Below are positions 17,827 to 28,627 of a stretch of 64,000 nt of DNA, in pieces; the first letter of the stretch is position 1, and each line of letters opens with the position of its first letter. A model generated the notes under the pieces. The model was given only the letters and a program-made list of their open reading frames with translations, was not told the origin of the DNA and did no database searches. This stretch comes from Sporohalobacter salinus (lineage in GTDB: Bacteria; Bacillota; Halanaerobiia; Halobacteroidales; Acetohalobiaceae): NCBI RefSeq assembly GCF_016908635.1, contig NZ_JAFBEG010000011.1, positions 1 through 64,000 on the forward strand. Direction: 5' to 3'. The position numbers and the translations under genes were made by a program.

Positions 17827-18768
17827 ATGTCAGAAAAGATTGCTACACGAGATGCCTATGGTGAAACATTATTGGAGTTAGGTAAAGAAAATGAAGATAT
17901 TGTAGTTTTTGATGCAGATGTAGGCTCATCTACACGTGTCAAACATTTCGCAGCTGAATTTCCTGATCGTTTCTTTCAGATGGGGATTGCTGAACAGAAT
18001 ATGGTAGGTGCAGCAGCTGGAATGGCTACTTGTGGTAAGATACCCTTTGTCAGTACTTTTGCTGTCTTTGGAAGTGCACGAGTAGCTGACCAGATAAGAA
18101 ATTCCATTGCCTATCCTGAGTTAAATGTTAAACTGGCAGTAACTCATGCCGGGATTACTGTTGGTGAGGATGGAGCAACTCATCAAGCTGTAGAGGATAT
18201 TGGAATTATGCGTTCAATCCCTGAGATGACAGTAATAGTTCCTGGTGATGCTGTAGAAGCTAAAAAGGTAGTTAGGGCTGCAGCTGATTATGATGGGCCA
18301 GTTTATATGCGGTTTACTCGTGGAGGAGTACCTGTGGTCTTTGATGAAGAAGAGTATGAATTTGAATGGGGTAAAGTAATGTCAGTTAGAGAAGGTAGTG
18401 ATGTAACTATCTTTGCTACTGGAGTAATGGTTGGCGAAGCATTGGATGCAGCTAATCGATTAGCCCAGAAAGGTATTGAAGCAGAGGTAGTTAATGTTCA
18501 TACCATTAAACCTATAGATGTAGAAGGAGTAGTTGCTGCAGCTAAAAAGACAGGAGCAGTAGTAACTGCCGAAGAACATAATATTTATAATGGATTAGGT
18601 AGTGCAGTAGCTGAAGTACTAGGTGAGAACTCTCCACTACCAATGCAGCGGGTAGGTATTAAGGATACTTTTGGCCGTTCTGGAGGGCCTGAAGAATTGA
18701 TGGATCATTTTGAAATCAGTTCTGAAGATGTTATTGCCGCTGTAGAAGATGTAATAGATAAAAAATAA
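17827..18768 (+). CDS. Transketolase, C-terminal subunit
   Basis: Second half of the split transketolase (313 aa), carrying the pyrimidine-binding domain (about 5-165; catalytic-Glu region FFQMGIAEQNMVGAAAGMA, with VTHAGITVGEDGATHQ) and the C-terminal domain (about 190-310; GPEELMDHF). It follows the N-terminal subunit by 21 nt with SD GGGAGG and is closed by a strong terminator. Same fold as DXS C-terminal regions, but the paired N-terminal gene makes transketolase the better call. Confidence 0.94.
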   Translation: MSEKIATRDAYGETLLELGKENEDIVVFDADVGSSTRVKHFAAEFPDRFFQMGIAEQNMVGAAAGMATCGKIPFVSTFAVFGSARVADQIRNSIAYPELNVKLAVTHAGITVGEDGATHQAVEDIGIMRSIPEMTVIVPGDAVEAKKVVRAAADYDGPVYMRFTRGGVPVVFDEEEYEFEWGKVMSVREGSDVTIFATGVMVGEALDAANRLAQKGIEAEVVNVHTIKPIDVEGVVAAAKKTGAVVTAEEHNIYNGLGSAVAEVLGENSPLPMQRVGIKDTFGRSGGPEELMDHFEISSEDVIAAVEDVIDKK

Positions 18769-18790
18769 ATAGAATTATAATTTATAATTA

Positions 18791-18827
18791 AAAAAGCCGC
18801 AGCTATTGAATAGTAGCGGCTTTTTGA
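18791..18827 (+). terminator. Intrinsic terminator after transketolase
   Basis: AAAAAGCCGC (18791-18800) pairs with GCGGCTTTTT (18816-18825). Confidence 0.9.
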
Positions 18828-18856
18828 TTTTCATTAAATATCTATTATTTTTAATA

Positions 18857-18882
18857 ATTTCCTGCCGCAAAAAACAGGAAAT
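18857..18882. promoter_or_regulatory. Inverted repeat upstream of ctpA
   Basis: ATTTCCTG (18857-18864) and CAGGAAAT (18875-18882) form a perfect 8-bp inverted repeat with a 10-nt loop. It lies just upstream of TATAAT (18904-18909), which lacks a recognisable -35. It could be an activator or repressor site in the ctpA promoter region. Confidence 0.4.
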
Positions 18883-18964
18883 AGGATTAAAATCTAGAAC
18901 TGATATAATTAAGCTGTGTGAATATTTGTAAGGAATAGTTGTTTTGGAAAGGTAGTGAAAGTAT

Positions 18965-20179
18965 ATGTTCAGAGATTGGGGAAAGGTAGTAGGGATTGTA
19001 GCTTTGATAACTTTGGTTTTAGGAGCTGGAGTTTTAGGTTTTTTTATTAGAGGAGTTCAGGCTAATGATTATTTGTTAACTGAGAATATGCCTCAGAAAT
19101 TTCAGATCTTTGATAAGGTTTTAACTATTGTTCAGCGTTATTATGTAAAAGATGTTGATTCAAATAAACTCTTGACTGGGGCTATTGAAGGTGTATTAAA
19201 TTCTTTAGATGATCCTTATACTAGATATTTATCAAAACAGGATTATGAGGATATGCAGACAAATTTTGAAGGTGAGTTCGGTGGTATTGGGATTGTAATT
19301 ACTATGCGTCATGAGGAATTGACGATTATTTCACCAATTGAAGGTACACCTGGCTCTAAAGCTAATCTACAAGCAGGAGATATAATTGTTAAGGTTGACG
19401 AGAAGTCAACGAAGGGTATGACAATTAAAAAAGCAGTTAGTTTAATGAAAGGTGAACCTGGAACTAAAGTAAAGTTAACTATTAAACGTAAAAAAGAAGA
19501 TCAGGATAAACCAGAGGTAATTGAAGTTCCTATTACTAGAGATATGATAGAAGTTCCTTATGTGAAATCAGAAATGAAAGAAGATAATATTGGTTATATT
19601 AGAATTACTCAGTTTGCTAAAGAAGTAGGTGAAGATGTACAGCAGAAATTAAAGGAATTCAAGAATCAGAATACAAAAGCAGTTATTCTTGATTTGAGAA
19701 ATAATCCTGGTGGTATGTTAAAGGAAGCAGTTACTACTGCTAGCAATTTTATACCTAATGGTCCAGTAGTTCATATTAAGGGGCGTAACAGCAAACAAGA
19801 AACTCAATTAGTTTCTTCGAAGATAAAACCTTTTGATTATCCTTTAGTAGTTTTAGTTAATAAAGGTAGTGCTAGTGCTTCTGAAATAGTAGCTGGAGCA
19901 ATTCAGGATACTAATAATGGAGTAGTTATGGGAAGTCAAACTTTTGGTAAAGGAGTTGTTCAGTCAGTTATTCCTCTAGGAGATGGGTCAGCTCTAAAAC
20001 TGACTACAGCTAGATATTATACTCCGGATGAACGATATATTAATGAAAAGGGACTTGAACCTGATATTAAAATAAAGTATAATCCTGATACTGAACAGGA
20101 TGAACAGCTACAGCGGGCTATTAAGTATTTAAAACAAAAAATTAAAGGAAAAAAAGATGAACTTAAATCAGCTAGTTAA
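18965..20179 (+). CDS. ctpA: C-terminal processing peptidase, S41 family
   Basis: Extracytoplasmic serine protease (404 aa) with an N-terminal signal anchor (about 8-30). Tandem domains: a CtpA core, a PDZ domain (about 95-180, GEFGGIGIVI and LQAGDIIVKVDEKS) and the catalytic region with Ser in GSASASEIVAGAIQD and Lys in TFGKGVVQ, forming the Ser-Lys dyad. All expected residues are present. ATG start behind GGTAGTG. The next gene is 40 nt downstream. Substrates (wall hydrolases or signalling proteins) are not deducible. Confidence 0.93.
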   Translation: MFRDWGKVVGIVALITLVLGAGVLGFFIRGVQANDYLLTENMPQKFQIFDKVLTIVQRYYVKDVDSNKLLTGAIEGVLNSLDDPYTRYLSKQDYEDMQTNFEGEFGGIGIVITMRHEELTIISPIEGTPGSKANLQAGDIIVKVDEKSTKGMTIKKAVSLMKGEPGTKVKLTIKRKKEDQDKPEVIEVPITRDMIEVPYVKSEMKEDNIGYIRITQFAKEVGEDVQQKLKEFKNQNTKAVILDLRNNPGGMLKEAVTTASNFIPNGPVVHIKGRNSKQETQLVSSKIKPFDYPLVVLVNKGSASASEIVAGAIQDTNNGVVMGSQTFGKGVVQSVIPLGDGSALKLTTARYYTPDERYINEKGLEPDIKIKYNPDTEQDEQLQRAIKYLKQKIKGKKDELKSAS

Positions 20180-20219
20180 ATAGAAGATTTAATGATAGAT
20201 AGGATAGGAAGGATTGAAA

Positions 20220-21362
20220 ATGACCAAAAATTTAAGAAGGATCTTATTGATAATCAGCGGGCTGTTAATTATTTCTGTTTTAGCAGCCTGTAGTAATACT
20301 ACTCCAGTTGAGAAAGAGGTTGAAAAACTGAACTATATTAAATTAAGTCAGAATATAAAAGATAAAGTTGATTCTTACTGGCAGGAACAGGATCTAGACT
20401 TTCAGTCTGAGATGGAGTGGGGCCGAGAAAAAAAAGAAAGCATTTCAGGAAAGGAAATTAGCTGGAAGAAGAACTTTCAAAAGTTTGAACTTTCCTTTCC
20501 TTCATCTAGAGAGCAGGAGCTGGATAGATTATTAACTGGATTAGAAGATAGATTAACAAAAAATGAAGTTAAAGTTGATATTGAGACTAAGTCAACCAAG
20601 TCAGGATTGGTGAATGCGACTTTGACAGTTAAGTTGCAGCTTCCAAAATTAGAAGATAAAGAGCTGACTCTTTATCAATTAAAGTTGACTCAACCGGAAG
20701 TTAAGGCTAGGATGGCTTTTATTATTGATGATCTTGGTTTTAATCGGAGCGGTATGAAAGAATTGATGGATATAGAGCATCCATTGACAGTAGCCGTTTT
20801 ACCGCTGCGTCCTCATTCTAAGCATGATGCTAAGAAGGCTTCTCAGGCAGGACACCAGATTTTGCTTCATTTACCTATGGAGCCTTTGTCATCAGTTAGT
20901 CCAGGTAAAGGGGCTATTACTACTGATATGACATCTGAAGAGATTGAAGCTACTATAGATAAGAATTTATCCAGTCTGGGAGTTAAGGTAGCAGGAGTCA
21001 ATAATCACATGGGTTCTAAGGCTACTGCTAATAATAAAACTATGTCTGCAGTTTTAAGCTATCTTCATCAGCGAGATTTATTCTTTATTGATAGCAGTAC
21101 AGCACCGAGGTCTGTAGTACCAGCTATAGCTAAGAAAAAGAAAGAATCTTATGCTATGAATTATCTCTTTATTGATAACATTGATGATAAAAAAAGAATT
21201 AAGAAGCAGATTAAGTATTTGGCTGGAGTAGCGTTAAAAAAGAAGAAGTTGATTACTATTGGTCATATTAGGCCTAATACTATTCTAGCTATTCAAGAGA
21301 TGATTCCTAAGCTTGAAGAGATGGGGATTCAGTTAGTTTATGTTTCTGAGTTGGTGGATTAA
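20220..21362 (+). CDS. Divergent polysaccharide deacetylase (YibQ-like) lipoprotein
   Basis: About 380 aa. The signal peptide ends in a lipobox (VLAAC). A lysine/glutamate-rich region follows, then a divergent polysaccharide deacetylase domain (about 165-375): MAFIIDDLGFN, LTVAVLPLRPHSKHDA, HQILLHLPMEP, VNNHMGSKAT and FFIDSSTAP. The metal-binding His/Asp pattern of this divergent family is kept. Start set at ATG 20220 (SD AGGAAGG, spacing 7) rather than the in-frame TTG at 20214. It probably forms an operon with ctpA, suggesting a job in envelope or peptidoglycan turnover. The substrate is unknown. Confidence 0.85.
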   Translation: MTKNLRRILLIISGLLIISVLAACSNTTPVEKEVEKLNYIKLSQNIKDKVDSYWQEQDLDFQSEMEWGREKKESISGKEISWKKNFQKFELSFPSSREQELDRLLTGLEDRLTKNEVKVDIETKSTKSGLVNATLTVKLQLPKLEDKELTLYQLKLTQPEVKARMAFIIDDLGFNRSGMKELMDIEHPLTVAVLPLRPHSKHDAKKASQAGHQILLHLPMEPLSSVSPGKGAITTDMTSEEIEATIDKNLSSLGVKVAGVNNHMGSKATANNKTMSAVLSYLHQRDLFFIDSSTAPRSVVPAIAKKKKESYAMNYLFIDNIDDKKRIKKQIKYLAGVALKKKKLITIGHIRPNTILAIQEMIPKLEEMGIQLVYVSELVD

Positions 21363-21404
21363 GTAAGATAATGAAGGCAAAAATTAATATAGTTTTTAAT
21401 AGGT

Positions 21405-21442
21405 AAAGTTCAATTATCATTATTTGGTAATTGAACTTTTTG
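21405..21442 (+). terminator. Intrinsic terminator before uvrB
   Basis: AAAGTTCAATTA (21405-21416) pairs with TAATTGAACTTT (21428-21439), followed by further T. Confidence 0.85.
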
Positions 21443-21454
21443 TTTATTTTTTCG

Positions 21455-21488
21455 TTTACTTTAAATAGGATGTTGGTTATAGTATAAT
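21455..21488 (+). promoter_or_regulatory. Promoter region for uvrB
   Basis: TTTACT (21455-21460) lies 17 nt before TATAGT (21478-21483); an overlapping consensus TATAAT is at 21483-21488. No obvious LexA operator is visible. Confidence 0.5.
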
Positions 21489-21534
21489 AGTAGTAACCAT
21501 TATTGATTATAAAAGGTTAAAAGGAGTGAAAATA

Positions 21535-23541
21535 ATGCCTCAATTTGAATTAGTTTCAGATTATACTCCCTGCGGTGATCAACCGAAAGCTATTGAAAAT
21601 TTGAAAAGGGGAGTAGAGGCTGAAATGGAGCATCAGACATTATTAGGAGTTACTGGTTCAGGAAAGACCTTTACTATGGCAAATTTGATTGAGCAGGTTC
21701 AAAAACCAACCTTAGTAATTGCTCATAATAAGACTTTAGCTGCTCAACTTTGTAGTGAGTTTCGCGAGTTCTTTCCTGATAATGCAGTAGAATACTTTGT
21801 TAGTTATTATAATTACTACCAACCAGAGGCATATGTGCCCCAAACAGACACTTATATAGAAAAAGATGCTTCAATTAATGAAGAGATTGATAGATTACGG
21901 TTGGCAGCAACTAGTGATTTATTTGAAAGAGAAGATGTAATTATTGTAGCCAGCGTTTCCTGCATTTATGGTCTTGGTTCGCCGACAGACTATTTGGATT
22001 TAACCTGTTTTCTTAAACGGGGAGCAATTAAAGATCGTAAAGAGATTATTAGAGAATTAATTTATATTCAGTATGAACGTAAAGACTTCGATTTAGATCG
22101 CGGGAGTTTTCGAGTAAGAGGTGATGTGATTGAGATACATCCAGCTTATGAAGATAGAGTTTATCGAGTAGAGTTATTTGGTGATGAAATAGATAGAATT
22201 CGTGAAGTTAATTCAATAACGGGAGAGATTAAAGAAGAATTAGAGGAGTTAACAATCTATCCTGCTAGTCACTTTGTTACAAAAGAGGAAAAGTTAAAGC
22301 GGGCAATTAAGAGTATTAGAGAGGAATTAGAAGAACGGCTAGAAAAACTGCGAAATCAGGATAAATTATTAGAGGCTCAGCGTTTAGAACAGCGGACGCG
22401 GTATGATTTAGAGATGTTAGAAGAAGTAGGTTTCTGTCAAGGGATTGAGAATTATTCTCGTCATTTAGCTAATCGAGAACCAGGTTCTAGGCCTCAGACT
22501 TTGATTGACTATTTTCCTGATGACTTTTTATTATTAATTGATGAGTCTCATAAAACAATTCCTCAAATAGGCGGAATGTATGCTGGGGATAGATCACGAA
22601 AAGAGAAGTTAGTAGAACATGGTTTTAGATTACCATCAGCTTTAGATAATAGACCTTTAGAGTTTGAAGAATTTGAGAGTCTTATTAACCAGGCTGTCTA
22701 TATTTCAGCAACACCAGGGCCTTATGAAAAAGAACATAGTCAGCAGATAGTAGAACAGATTATTCGCCCAACAGGACTTGTTGATCCTGAGATAGATGTT
22801 CGGCCTACAGGAGGTCAGATTGATAACTTATTATCAGAGATTCGTAAAGTAGTGGATTGTGATGAACGTGTTTTAATTACAACTTTAACTAAACAGATGG
22901 CCGAAGATTTGACAGAGTATTTGGGTAACGCCGGAGTACAAGTTAGATATCTTCATTCAGATATAGATACCATTGAGCGGTTAGAGATTATTCGCGATCT
23001 GCGGCAGGGAGAGTTTGATGTCTTAGTTGGAATTAACCTCCTGCGGGAAGGATTGGATATTCCTGAGGTTTCTTTGGTAGCCATTCTAGATGCTGATAAA
23101 GAAGGATTCTTGCGTTCTACTCGTTCTTTAATTCAGACAATTGGACGTGCAGCTCGCAATGTTAGTGGAAGAGTAATTATGTATGGTGATAAAGTAACAG
23201 ATTCAATGAAAGAAGCTATCGAGGAAACTAACCGCCGAAGAGAGATTCAACAGGAATTTAATGAAAAGAATAATATTACTCCTCAAACTATAATTAAACC
23301 TGTACGGGAAGTACTTCGACCAGTAGATATGGTGGCTGAAGATAATAATGTTGAATATGATAGTGAAGAACCAGAAGATAGAGAGGTGAGTGAAATGACA
23401 GTTGAGGAGATCAAAGAATTAATAATTGAATTGGAAGCAGAGATGGAAGAGGCATCTGACAATTTAGAGTTTGAATTAGCAGCTCAGATTAGAGACGAGA
23501 TAGAGGAATTAAATGAAGAATTAGAACTAAGGTCAGAATAA
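21535..23541 (+). CDS. uvrB: UvrABC excinuclease subunit B
   Basis: DNA-damage verification helicase of nucleotide excision repair (668 aa). Walker A GVTGSGKT (about 37-44), the beta-hairpin region [16 protein letters not shown] box (LLIDESHKT), and motifs V and VI ([22 protein letters not shown]). The UVR domain for UvrC/UvrA contact is at the C-terminus (about 620-665). Start placed at ATG 21535 with SD AAGGAG (spacing 8); the upstream GTG at 21526 overlaps the SD itself. Clustered with uvrA and uvrC. Confidence 0.97.
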   Translation: MPQFELVSDYTPCGDQPKAIENLKRGVEAEMEHQTLLGVTGSGKTFTMANLIEQVQKPTLVIAHNKTLAAQLCSEFREFFPDNAVEYFVSYYNYYQPEAYVPQTDTYIEKDASINEEIDRLRLAATSDLFEREDVIIVASVSCIYGLGSPTDYLDLTCFLKRGAIKDRKEIIRELIYIQYERKDFDLDRGSFRVRGDVIEIHPAYEDRVYRVELFGDEIDRIREVNSITGEIKEELEELTIYPASHFVTKEEKLKRAIKSIREELEERLEKLRNQDKLLEAQRLEQRTRYDLEMLEEVGFCQGIENYSRHLANREPGSRPQTLIDYFPDDFLLLIDESHKTIPQIGGMYAGDRSRKEKLVEHGFRLPSALDNRPLEFEEFESLINQAVYISATPGPYEKEHSQQIVEQIIRPTGLVDPEIDVRPTGGQIDNLLSEIRKVVDCDERVLITTLTKQMAEDLTEYLGNAGVQVRYLHSDIDTIERLEIIRDLRQGEFDVLVGINLLREGLDIPEVSLVAILDADKEGFLRSTRSLIQTIGRAARNVSGRVIMYGDKVTDSMKEAIEETNRRREIQQEFNEKNNITPQTIIKPVREVLRPVDMVAEDNNVEYDSEEPEDREVSEMTVEEIKELIIELEAEMEEASDNLEFELAAQIRDEIEELNEELELRSE

Positions 23542-23645
23542 ATATTAAGGATATGACTTTTTTATTAGACTTATCATTCTAGATTTTTTGACTTAGAATA
23601 TATTATTTTGGTAAAGTTTACTATAGTTTAAAATTTGTAATTTCT

Positions 23646-23709
23646 CTGGTATAATAGAGCCGGAATCAAGAGAATAGACTTTGCAATTAATAATCATTAC
23701 TGGTATAAT
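23646..23709 (+). promoter_or_regulatory. uvrA promoter region with two extended -10 elements
   Basis: The best promoter is TTGCAA (23681-23686), a 17-nt spacer and TATAAT (23704-23709). The 10-mer CTGGTATAAT, an extended -10 (TGnTATAAT), occurs twice, at 23646-23655 and 23700-23709. A second start site from the upstream copy is likely. Confidence 0.65.
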
Positions 23710-23743
23710 ATTATGTAATGTAAATTATCATGAGGTGATCAGA

Positions 23744-26554
23744 ATGGTAAAAGATAGAATAGTTGTCAAGGGAGCTCAGGAACATAATTTAAAAGATTTA
23801 GATATCGAGATTCCTCGTAATGAATTAATAGTAATTACTGGTTTGAGTGGTTCTGGTAAGTCCTCATTAGCATTTGATACTATTTATGCAGAGGGACAGC
23901 GTAGATATGTAGAGTCACTTTCGTCTTATGCTCGTCAGTTTTTAGGTCAGATGGAGAAACCTAAAGTTGAGTATATTGAAGGGTTATCACCTTCGATTTC
24001 TATTGATCAAAAGAATAGTAGTCAGAATCCTCGATCTACAGTGGGAACTGTTACCGAAATTTATGATTATCTTCGGCTATTATATGCTAGAGTTGGCACG
24101 CCGCATTGTCCTGAATGTGGTGAGGAGATTACTTCCCAGACGATTGATGAGATTGTAGATCAAGTATTGGAGTTAGAAGAGCGGACAAAGCTTCAAATTT
24201 TGGCACCTATAGTTAAGGACCGTAAGGGTGAGCATAAAGAATTACTAAAAAATATGCAGCGAGAAGGATATGTTCGAGTTAAAGTTGATGGTGAAGTTAA
24301 GGATTTAGCTGAGGAGATTAATCTAGATCCTAATAAGCGTCATCGAATTGAAGTAGTAATTGATAGGTTGATTATTAAAGATGAAATTAAAGAACGCTTG
24401 ACTGATTCATTAGAGACGGCTCTGGATTTAGGAGAAGGGCTAGTAATTGTTGATGTGATTGATGGTGAAGAACAGCTTTTTAGTGCAAATTTTGCTTGTC
24501 CTGATTGTGGTATTAATTTAGAAGAATTAACGCCGAGAATGTTTTCTTTTAATAGTCCTTATGGTGCTTGTTCAACTTGCGGCGGTTTAGGTACTAAACG
24601 TGAGTTTGATCCAGATTTAATTTTAGATTATGATCAATCAATTAATGATGGAGCGATTATTCCTTGGCGAAGATCCCGTAGTAAATATTACCCGCAAGTA
24701 TTAGAAGCTTTAGCTGAGCATTTTGATTTTAGTTTGGATACACCGCTTAAGAAACTTGATGATGAAATAGTAGATATGATTGTTTACGGTACTTCCGAGG
24801 AAGTAAGCTTTAGATATACAAATCGCTATAATCGAACGCGAATGCATACTACTAAATTCAAGGGGATTATAGGCTATTTAAAACGGAGATTAAATAAGGC
24901 TAAATCAGATAAAGGTCAGAAAAAGTTAGAAAAATATATGAGTATCGGTAAGTGTCCTGATTGTGAAGGCGGTAGATTAAATCCCAAGAGCTTAGCGGTA
25001 ACTGTTGGTGGTTATTCTATTAATGAAGTAACAAGATTGCCGATTGAAGAAGCTTATGATTTCTTTAATCAATTAGAGTTAAGTGATAGAGAAGAATTAA
25101 TTGGCGGTCAGATTCTAAAAGAGATTCGAGAGCGATTAAGTTTTCTTAATAATGTAGGGTTGAATTATTTAACTTTAAGTAGATCAGCAGGAACATTATC
25201 TGGCGGGGAGTCACAGCGGATTAGGTTAGCAACTCAGATAGGCTCTAGTTTAGTAGGAGTACTTTATATTTTGGACGAGCCTAGTATTGGGCTTCACCAG
25301 CGAGATAATGAACGTTTAATTAATACTTTACAGGATTTGCGTGATGTAGGTAATACAGTAGTAGTAGTTGAACATGATGAAGAGACAATCAGAGAAGCAG
25401 ACCATATTATAGATATGGGTCCTGGAGCTGGAAAGCACGGTGGAGAAGTTGTAGCTCAGGGGGAGCAAAAAGATATTATGGCTGTAGAAGAATCTTTAAC
25501 CGGTCAATATCTTGCAGGAGAAAAAGAGATTCCAGTACCAGAAGAGAGATATCAACCTAATGGTGAGTATTTGGAGATTAAAGGAGCCCGCCAGCATAAT
25601 TTAAAGGATATAGATGTTAAGCTGCCTCTGGGGGTTTTCACCTGCATTACAGGTGTTTCCGGTTCTGGGAAGAGTACTTTAATTAATGAGATTCTAAATA
25701 AAAGATTGATGCAGGAGTTTTATAAATCAAAAGAGAAGCCAGGCGATCATGATAAAATTATTGGACTAGATCAGATAGATAAGGTAGTTAATATTGATCA
25801 GTCACCAATCGGAAGAACTCCTAGATCGAATCCAGCTACCTATACTAAAGTCTTTGATTATATTCGAGAAGTCTTTGCCAAAACACCAGAAGCTAAACGT
25901 CGCGGTTATAAGAAAGGGCGTTTTAGTTTTAATGTTAAAGGTGGACGCTGTGAAGCTTGTAGCGGTGATGGTATTATTCAGATAGAAATGCATTTTTTAG
26001 CTGATGTTTATGTTCCTTGTGAAGTTTGTGGCGGCAAGCGGTATAATAGTGAAACTTTAGAGATTAAATATAAAGGTAAAACGATTGCTGATGTTCTGGA
26101 AATGACTGTTGAAGAGGCATTAGAATTTTTCGATAATATTCCAAAGATTAAGCGGAGATTGCAGACACTATATGATGTAGGTTTAGGGTATATTAAATTA
26201 GGTCAGCCTTCTACTACTCTATCTGGTGGTGAAGCACAGCGAGTTAAGATTGCTACTGAATTAAGTAAGCGAAGTACTGGTAGTACTGTCTATATTCTTG
26301 ATGAACCGACAACAGGTCTTCATTTTGCTGATGTCAAGAAGTTATTAGAAGTTTTAAAGCGATTGCGTGAAGGCGGCAATACTATTATTGTAATTGAGCA
26401 TAATTTAGAGGTGATTAAATCTGCCGATTATATTGTTGATCTCGGCCCCGAAGGGGGTAGAGATGGGGGAGAAGTAATTGCTACTGGTACACCAGAAGAA
26501 TTAACTCAGGTGAAGCATTCTTATACAGGGGAATGTTTACAACAGGTGTTATAA
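23744..26554 (+). CDS. uvrA: UvrABC excinuclease subunit A
   Basis: Damage-sensing ABC-type ATPase (936 aa). Two ATP-binding modules: Walker [10 protein letters not shown] near the N-terminus and GVSGSGKST in the second half, with signatures LSGGESQR and LSGGEAQR. Zinc-finger Cys pairs ([30 protein letters not shown]) and the UvrB-binding region ([11 protein letters not shown]) are present. The start is ATG 23744 behind GAGGTGATC; the frame is open upstream to a TTG at 23681, but that coincides with the promoter -35 and is rejected. uvrC follows 25 nt downstream. Confidence 0.97.
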   Translation: MVKDRIVVKGAQEHNLKDLDIEIPRNELIVITGLSGSGKSSLAFDTIYAEGQRRYVESLSSYARQFLGQMEKPKVEYIEGLSPSISIDQKNSSQNPRSTVGTVTEIYDYLRLLYARVGTPHCPECGEEITSQTIDEIVDQVLELEERTKLQILAPIVKDRKGEHKELLKNMQREGYVRVKVDGEVKDLAEEINLDPNKRHRIEVVIDRLIIKDEIKERLTDSLETALDLGEGLVIVDVIDGEEQLFSANFACPDCGINLEELTPRMFSFNSPYGACSTCGGLGTKREFDPDLILDYDQSINDGAIIPWRRSRSKYYPQVLEALAEHFDFSLDTPLKKLDDEIVDMIVYGTSEEVSFRYTNRYNRTRMHTTKFKGIIGYLKRRLNKAKSDKGQKKLEKYMSIGKCPDCEGGRLNPKSLAVTVGGYSINEVTRLPIEEAYDFFNQLELSDREELIGGQILKEIRERLSFLNNVGLNYLTLSRSAGTLSGGESQRIRLATQIGSSLVGVLYILDEPSIGLHQRDNERLINTLQDLRDVGNTVVVVEHDEETIREADHIIDMGPGAGKHGGEVVAQGEQKDIMAVEESLTGQYLAGEKEIPVPEERYQPNGEYLEIKGARQHNLKDIDVKLPLGVFTCITGVSGSGKSTLINEILNKRLMQEFYKSKEKPGDHDKIIGLDQIDKVVNIDQSPIGRTPRSNPATYTKVFDYIREVFAKTPEAKRRGYKKGRFSFNVKGGRCEACSGDGIIQIEMHFLADVYVPCEVCGGKRYNSETLEIKYKGKTIADVLEMTVEEALEFFDNIPKIKRRLQTLYDVGLGYIKLGQPSTTLSGGEAQRVKIATELSKRSTGSTVYILDEPTTGLHFADVKKLLEVLKRLREGGNTIIVIEHNLEVIKSADYIVDLGPEGGRDGGEVIATGTPEELTQVKHSYTGECLQQVL

Positions 26555-26579
26555 ATTGAGAAGCTGATGGAGTGATAAT

Positions 26580-28403
26580 ATGGATATAGAAAAACAATTA
26601 GATAACCTACCTGATGCGTCAGGAGTTTATCTGATGAAGAATAAAGCCGGGGAAGTTATCTATGTGGGCAAGGCCAAATCACTGCGGAAAAGAGTTCGGT
26701 CTTACTTTCAAAAGTCAAGAAATCATTCCTTTAAGACAAAGGCTTTAGTAAAGAGAATAGATGATATTGATTATATTATCACTGATTCAGAAGTAGAAGC
26801 CTTAATTTTAGAAGCAACTATGATTAAAAAGCATAATCCTAAATTTAATATTAGACTAAAGGATGATAAGACTTATCCCTATATTAAGGTAACTACCAAT
26901 GAGGATTATCCTCGGGTTTTTAAGACTAGAATTGTAAAAAAAGATGGAGCTAAATACTTTGGCCCCTATACTGATGTTAATGCTGTGCATAAGACTTTAA
27001 AGCTTTTGCGCGATTTATTTCCGCTTCGAGATTGTAAGAAGGATATTTCTCAGAAAGAAAAAAAGGATAGAGCTTGTCTTAATTATCATATTGAAAAATG
27101 CTTGGGTCCTTGTGTAAATAATGTTGATTTAGATAAGTATAAAACGATGGTAGATGAAATATGTCTTTTTTTAAAGGGCAAACAGCAGGATTTAATTGAA
27201 GAATTGAAAGAAGAAATGGAACAGGCTGCTGATAAACAGGAATTTGAACGAGCAGCTGAACTAAGAGATCAGATAGAGGCTATAAAAAAGATAACCGAAA
27301 AACAGAAAGTGGTTTCCTCTGATTTTGCTGATCAGGATGTAATTGCCACGTCACATCAAGATGATCTAGCTTGCGTTCAGGTAATGGTAGTTAGAAATGG
27401 TAGATTAGTAGGAGAAGAAGATTTTATTATGGAAGGTACTTCAGTAGAAGCAATTAATGAAACCTTGATTGCTTTTTTAAAACAGTATTATATGAATGCT
27501 AATTATATTCCTAAAGAGGTATTATTAGAGATTGAGATTGAAGATAAAGAGATAATTGAAGATTGGTTAAATGACAAACGGGGTTCTAGAGTTTATCTTA
27601 GAGCACCGCAGCGTGGAGCCAAGAATCAGTTGATTAATATGGCTCAACGTAATGCTAAGTATAATCTAAAGGATTACTTGATTAAGTCTGATTATCAGAA
27701 GAGAAAGCCTCTAAAAGCTGTAAAAGAACTGCAGACTTATTTAGATTTAAGTCAACCTCCTATTAGGATTGAAGGTTTTGACATTTCAAATATTCAGGGA
27801 ACTGATCCTGTTGCTTCGTTGGTAGTATTTGAAAATGGGAGTTCTAAAAAAGGAGATTATAGGCGGTTTAAGATTAAAACAGTTGAAGGTCCTGATGATT
27901 TTGCTATGATGAAAGAAGTAATTAAACGGCGTTATTCTCGGCTGTTAGAAGAAGATAGGAAATTACCTGATTTAATCTTGATTGATGGCGGTAAAGGACA
28001 GTTGAATGCTGCTTTAGAGGTTTTAGATGAATTAGGAATTAATGATCAGGCCATTATTGGCTTAGCTAAAAAGAAAGAGGAGGTTTTTGTAGAAGGCAAG
28101 TCAGATCCGATAATTCTTCCTCGAGATTCGGAAGCATTATATCTTCTGCAGAGGGTTAGGGATGAAGCTCACCGTTTTGCTGTTAATTATCATCGTAAAC
28201 TACGGTCACGGCGGGTAACTCATTCTATGTTAGATGATATTCCCGGTATCGGTCAGAAACGACGAGAACGCTTATTACAATACTTTGGTTCATTAGATAA
28301 GATAAGGAAGGCTTCAGTTGAAGAATTAAGTGAGGTTAGAGGCATCAGTGAGGGGATAGCTACTACGGTTTATAATTATTTACGTGAGCATACAAGACCA
28401 TAA
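26580..28403 (+). CDS. uvrC: UvrABC excinuclease subunit C
   Basis: Dual-incision nuclease (607 aa) of excision repair. The N-terminal GIY-YIG domain (about 10-95; GVYLMKNKAGEVIYVGKAKSL) makes the 3' cut, a UVR motif lies near 205-240, the RNase H-like endonuclease domain (GFDISNIQGTDPVASLVVFENG) makes the 5' cut, and a C-terminal tandem helix-hairpin-helix (DIPGIGQKRRERLL, VRGISEGIA) binds DNA. ATG start behind GGAGTGAT. A terminator follows directly. Confidence 0.97.
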   Translation: MDIEKQLDNLPDASGVYLMKNKAGEVIYVGKAKSLRKRVRSYFQKSRNHSFKTKALVKRIDDIDYIITDSEVEALILEATMIKKHNPKFNIRLKDDKTYPYIKVTTNEDYPRVFKTRIVKKDGAKYFGPYTDVNAVHKTLKLLRDLFPLRDCKKDISQKEKKDRACLNYHIEKCLGPCVNNVDLDKYKTMVDEICLFLKGKQQDLIEELKEEMEQAADKQEFERAAELRDQIEAIKKITEKQKVVSSDFADQDVIATSHQDDLACVQVMVVRNGRLVGEEDFIMEGTSVEAINETLIAFLKQYYMNANYIPKEVLLEIEIEDKEIIEDWLNDKRGSRVYLRAPQRGAKNQLINMAQRNAKYNLKDYLIKSDYQKRKPLKAVKELQTYLDLSQPPIRIEGFDISNIQGTDPVASLVVFENGSSKKGDYRRFKIKTVEGPDDFAMMKEVIKRRYSRLLEEDRKLPDLILIDGGKGQLNAALEVLDELGINDQAIIGLAKKKEEVFVEGKSDPIILPRDSEALYLLQRVRDEAHRFAVNYHRKLRSRRVTHSMLDDIPGIGQKRRERLLQYFGSLDKIRKASVEELSEVRGISEGIATTVYNYLREHTRP

Positions 28404-28434
28404 TTGAATAAGTTAGATTGGGTATTGAAGATTG

Positions 28435-28466
28435 AAACTGCTGATATAATATCAGCAGTTTTTATT
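28435..28466 (+). terminator. Intrinsic terminator after uvrC
   Basis: AAACTGCTGATAT is followed by its complement ATATCAGCAGTTT and a T-rich tail TTATTTTT. Confidence 0.9.
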
Positions 28467-28481
28467 TTTGATTAAACTGTC

Positions 28482-28510
28482 TTGACTTTTCAGAAAGATT
28501 ATAATATAAT
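28482..28510 (+). promoter_or_regulatory. Strong promoter of the fructose operon
   Basis: TTGACT (28482-28487), a 17-nt spacer and TATAAT (28505-28510). The leader of about 110 nt before fruR contains A-rich segments with GATCAAAAA (about 28538) and a small hairpin AGATTT/AAATCT (28566-28581), which could hold the FruR operator. That operator guess is weak. Confidence 0.8.
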
Positions 28511-28627
28511 CACAAATAAGAGTAAATAAGCATAAACGATCAAAAAACAGCTATATTTCAGCGAGATTTGAGCAAAAATCTATGATTGGTTATATAGTTA
28601 GTTCATTATAGAAAGTGAGGGATAGCT

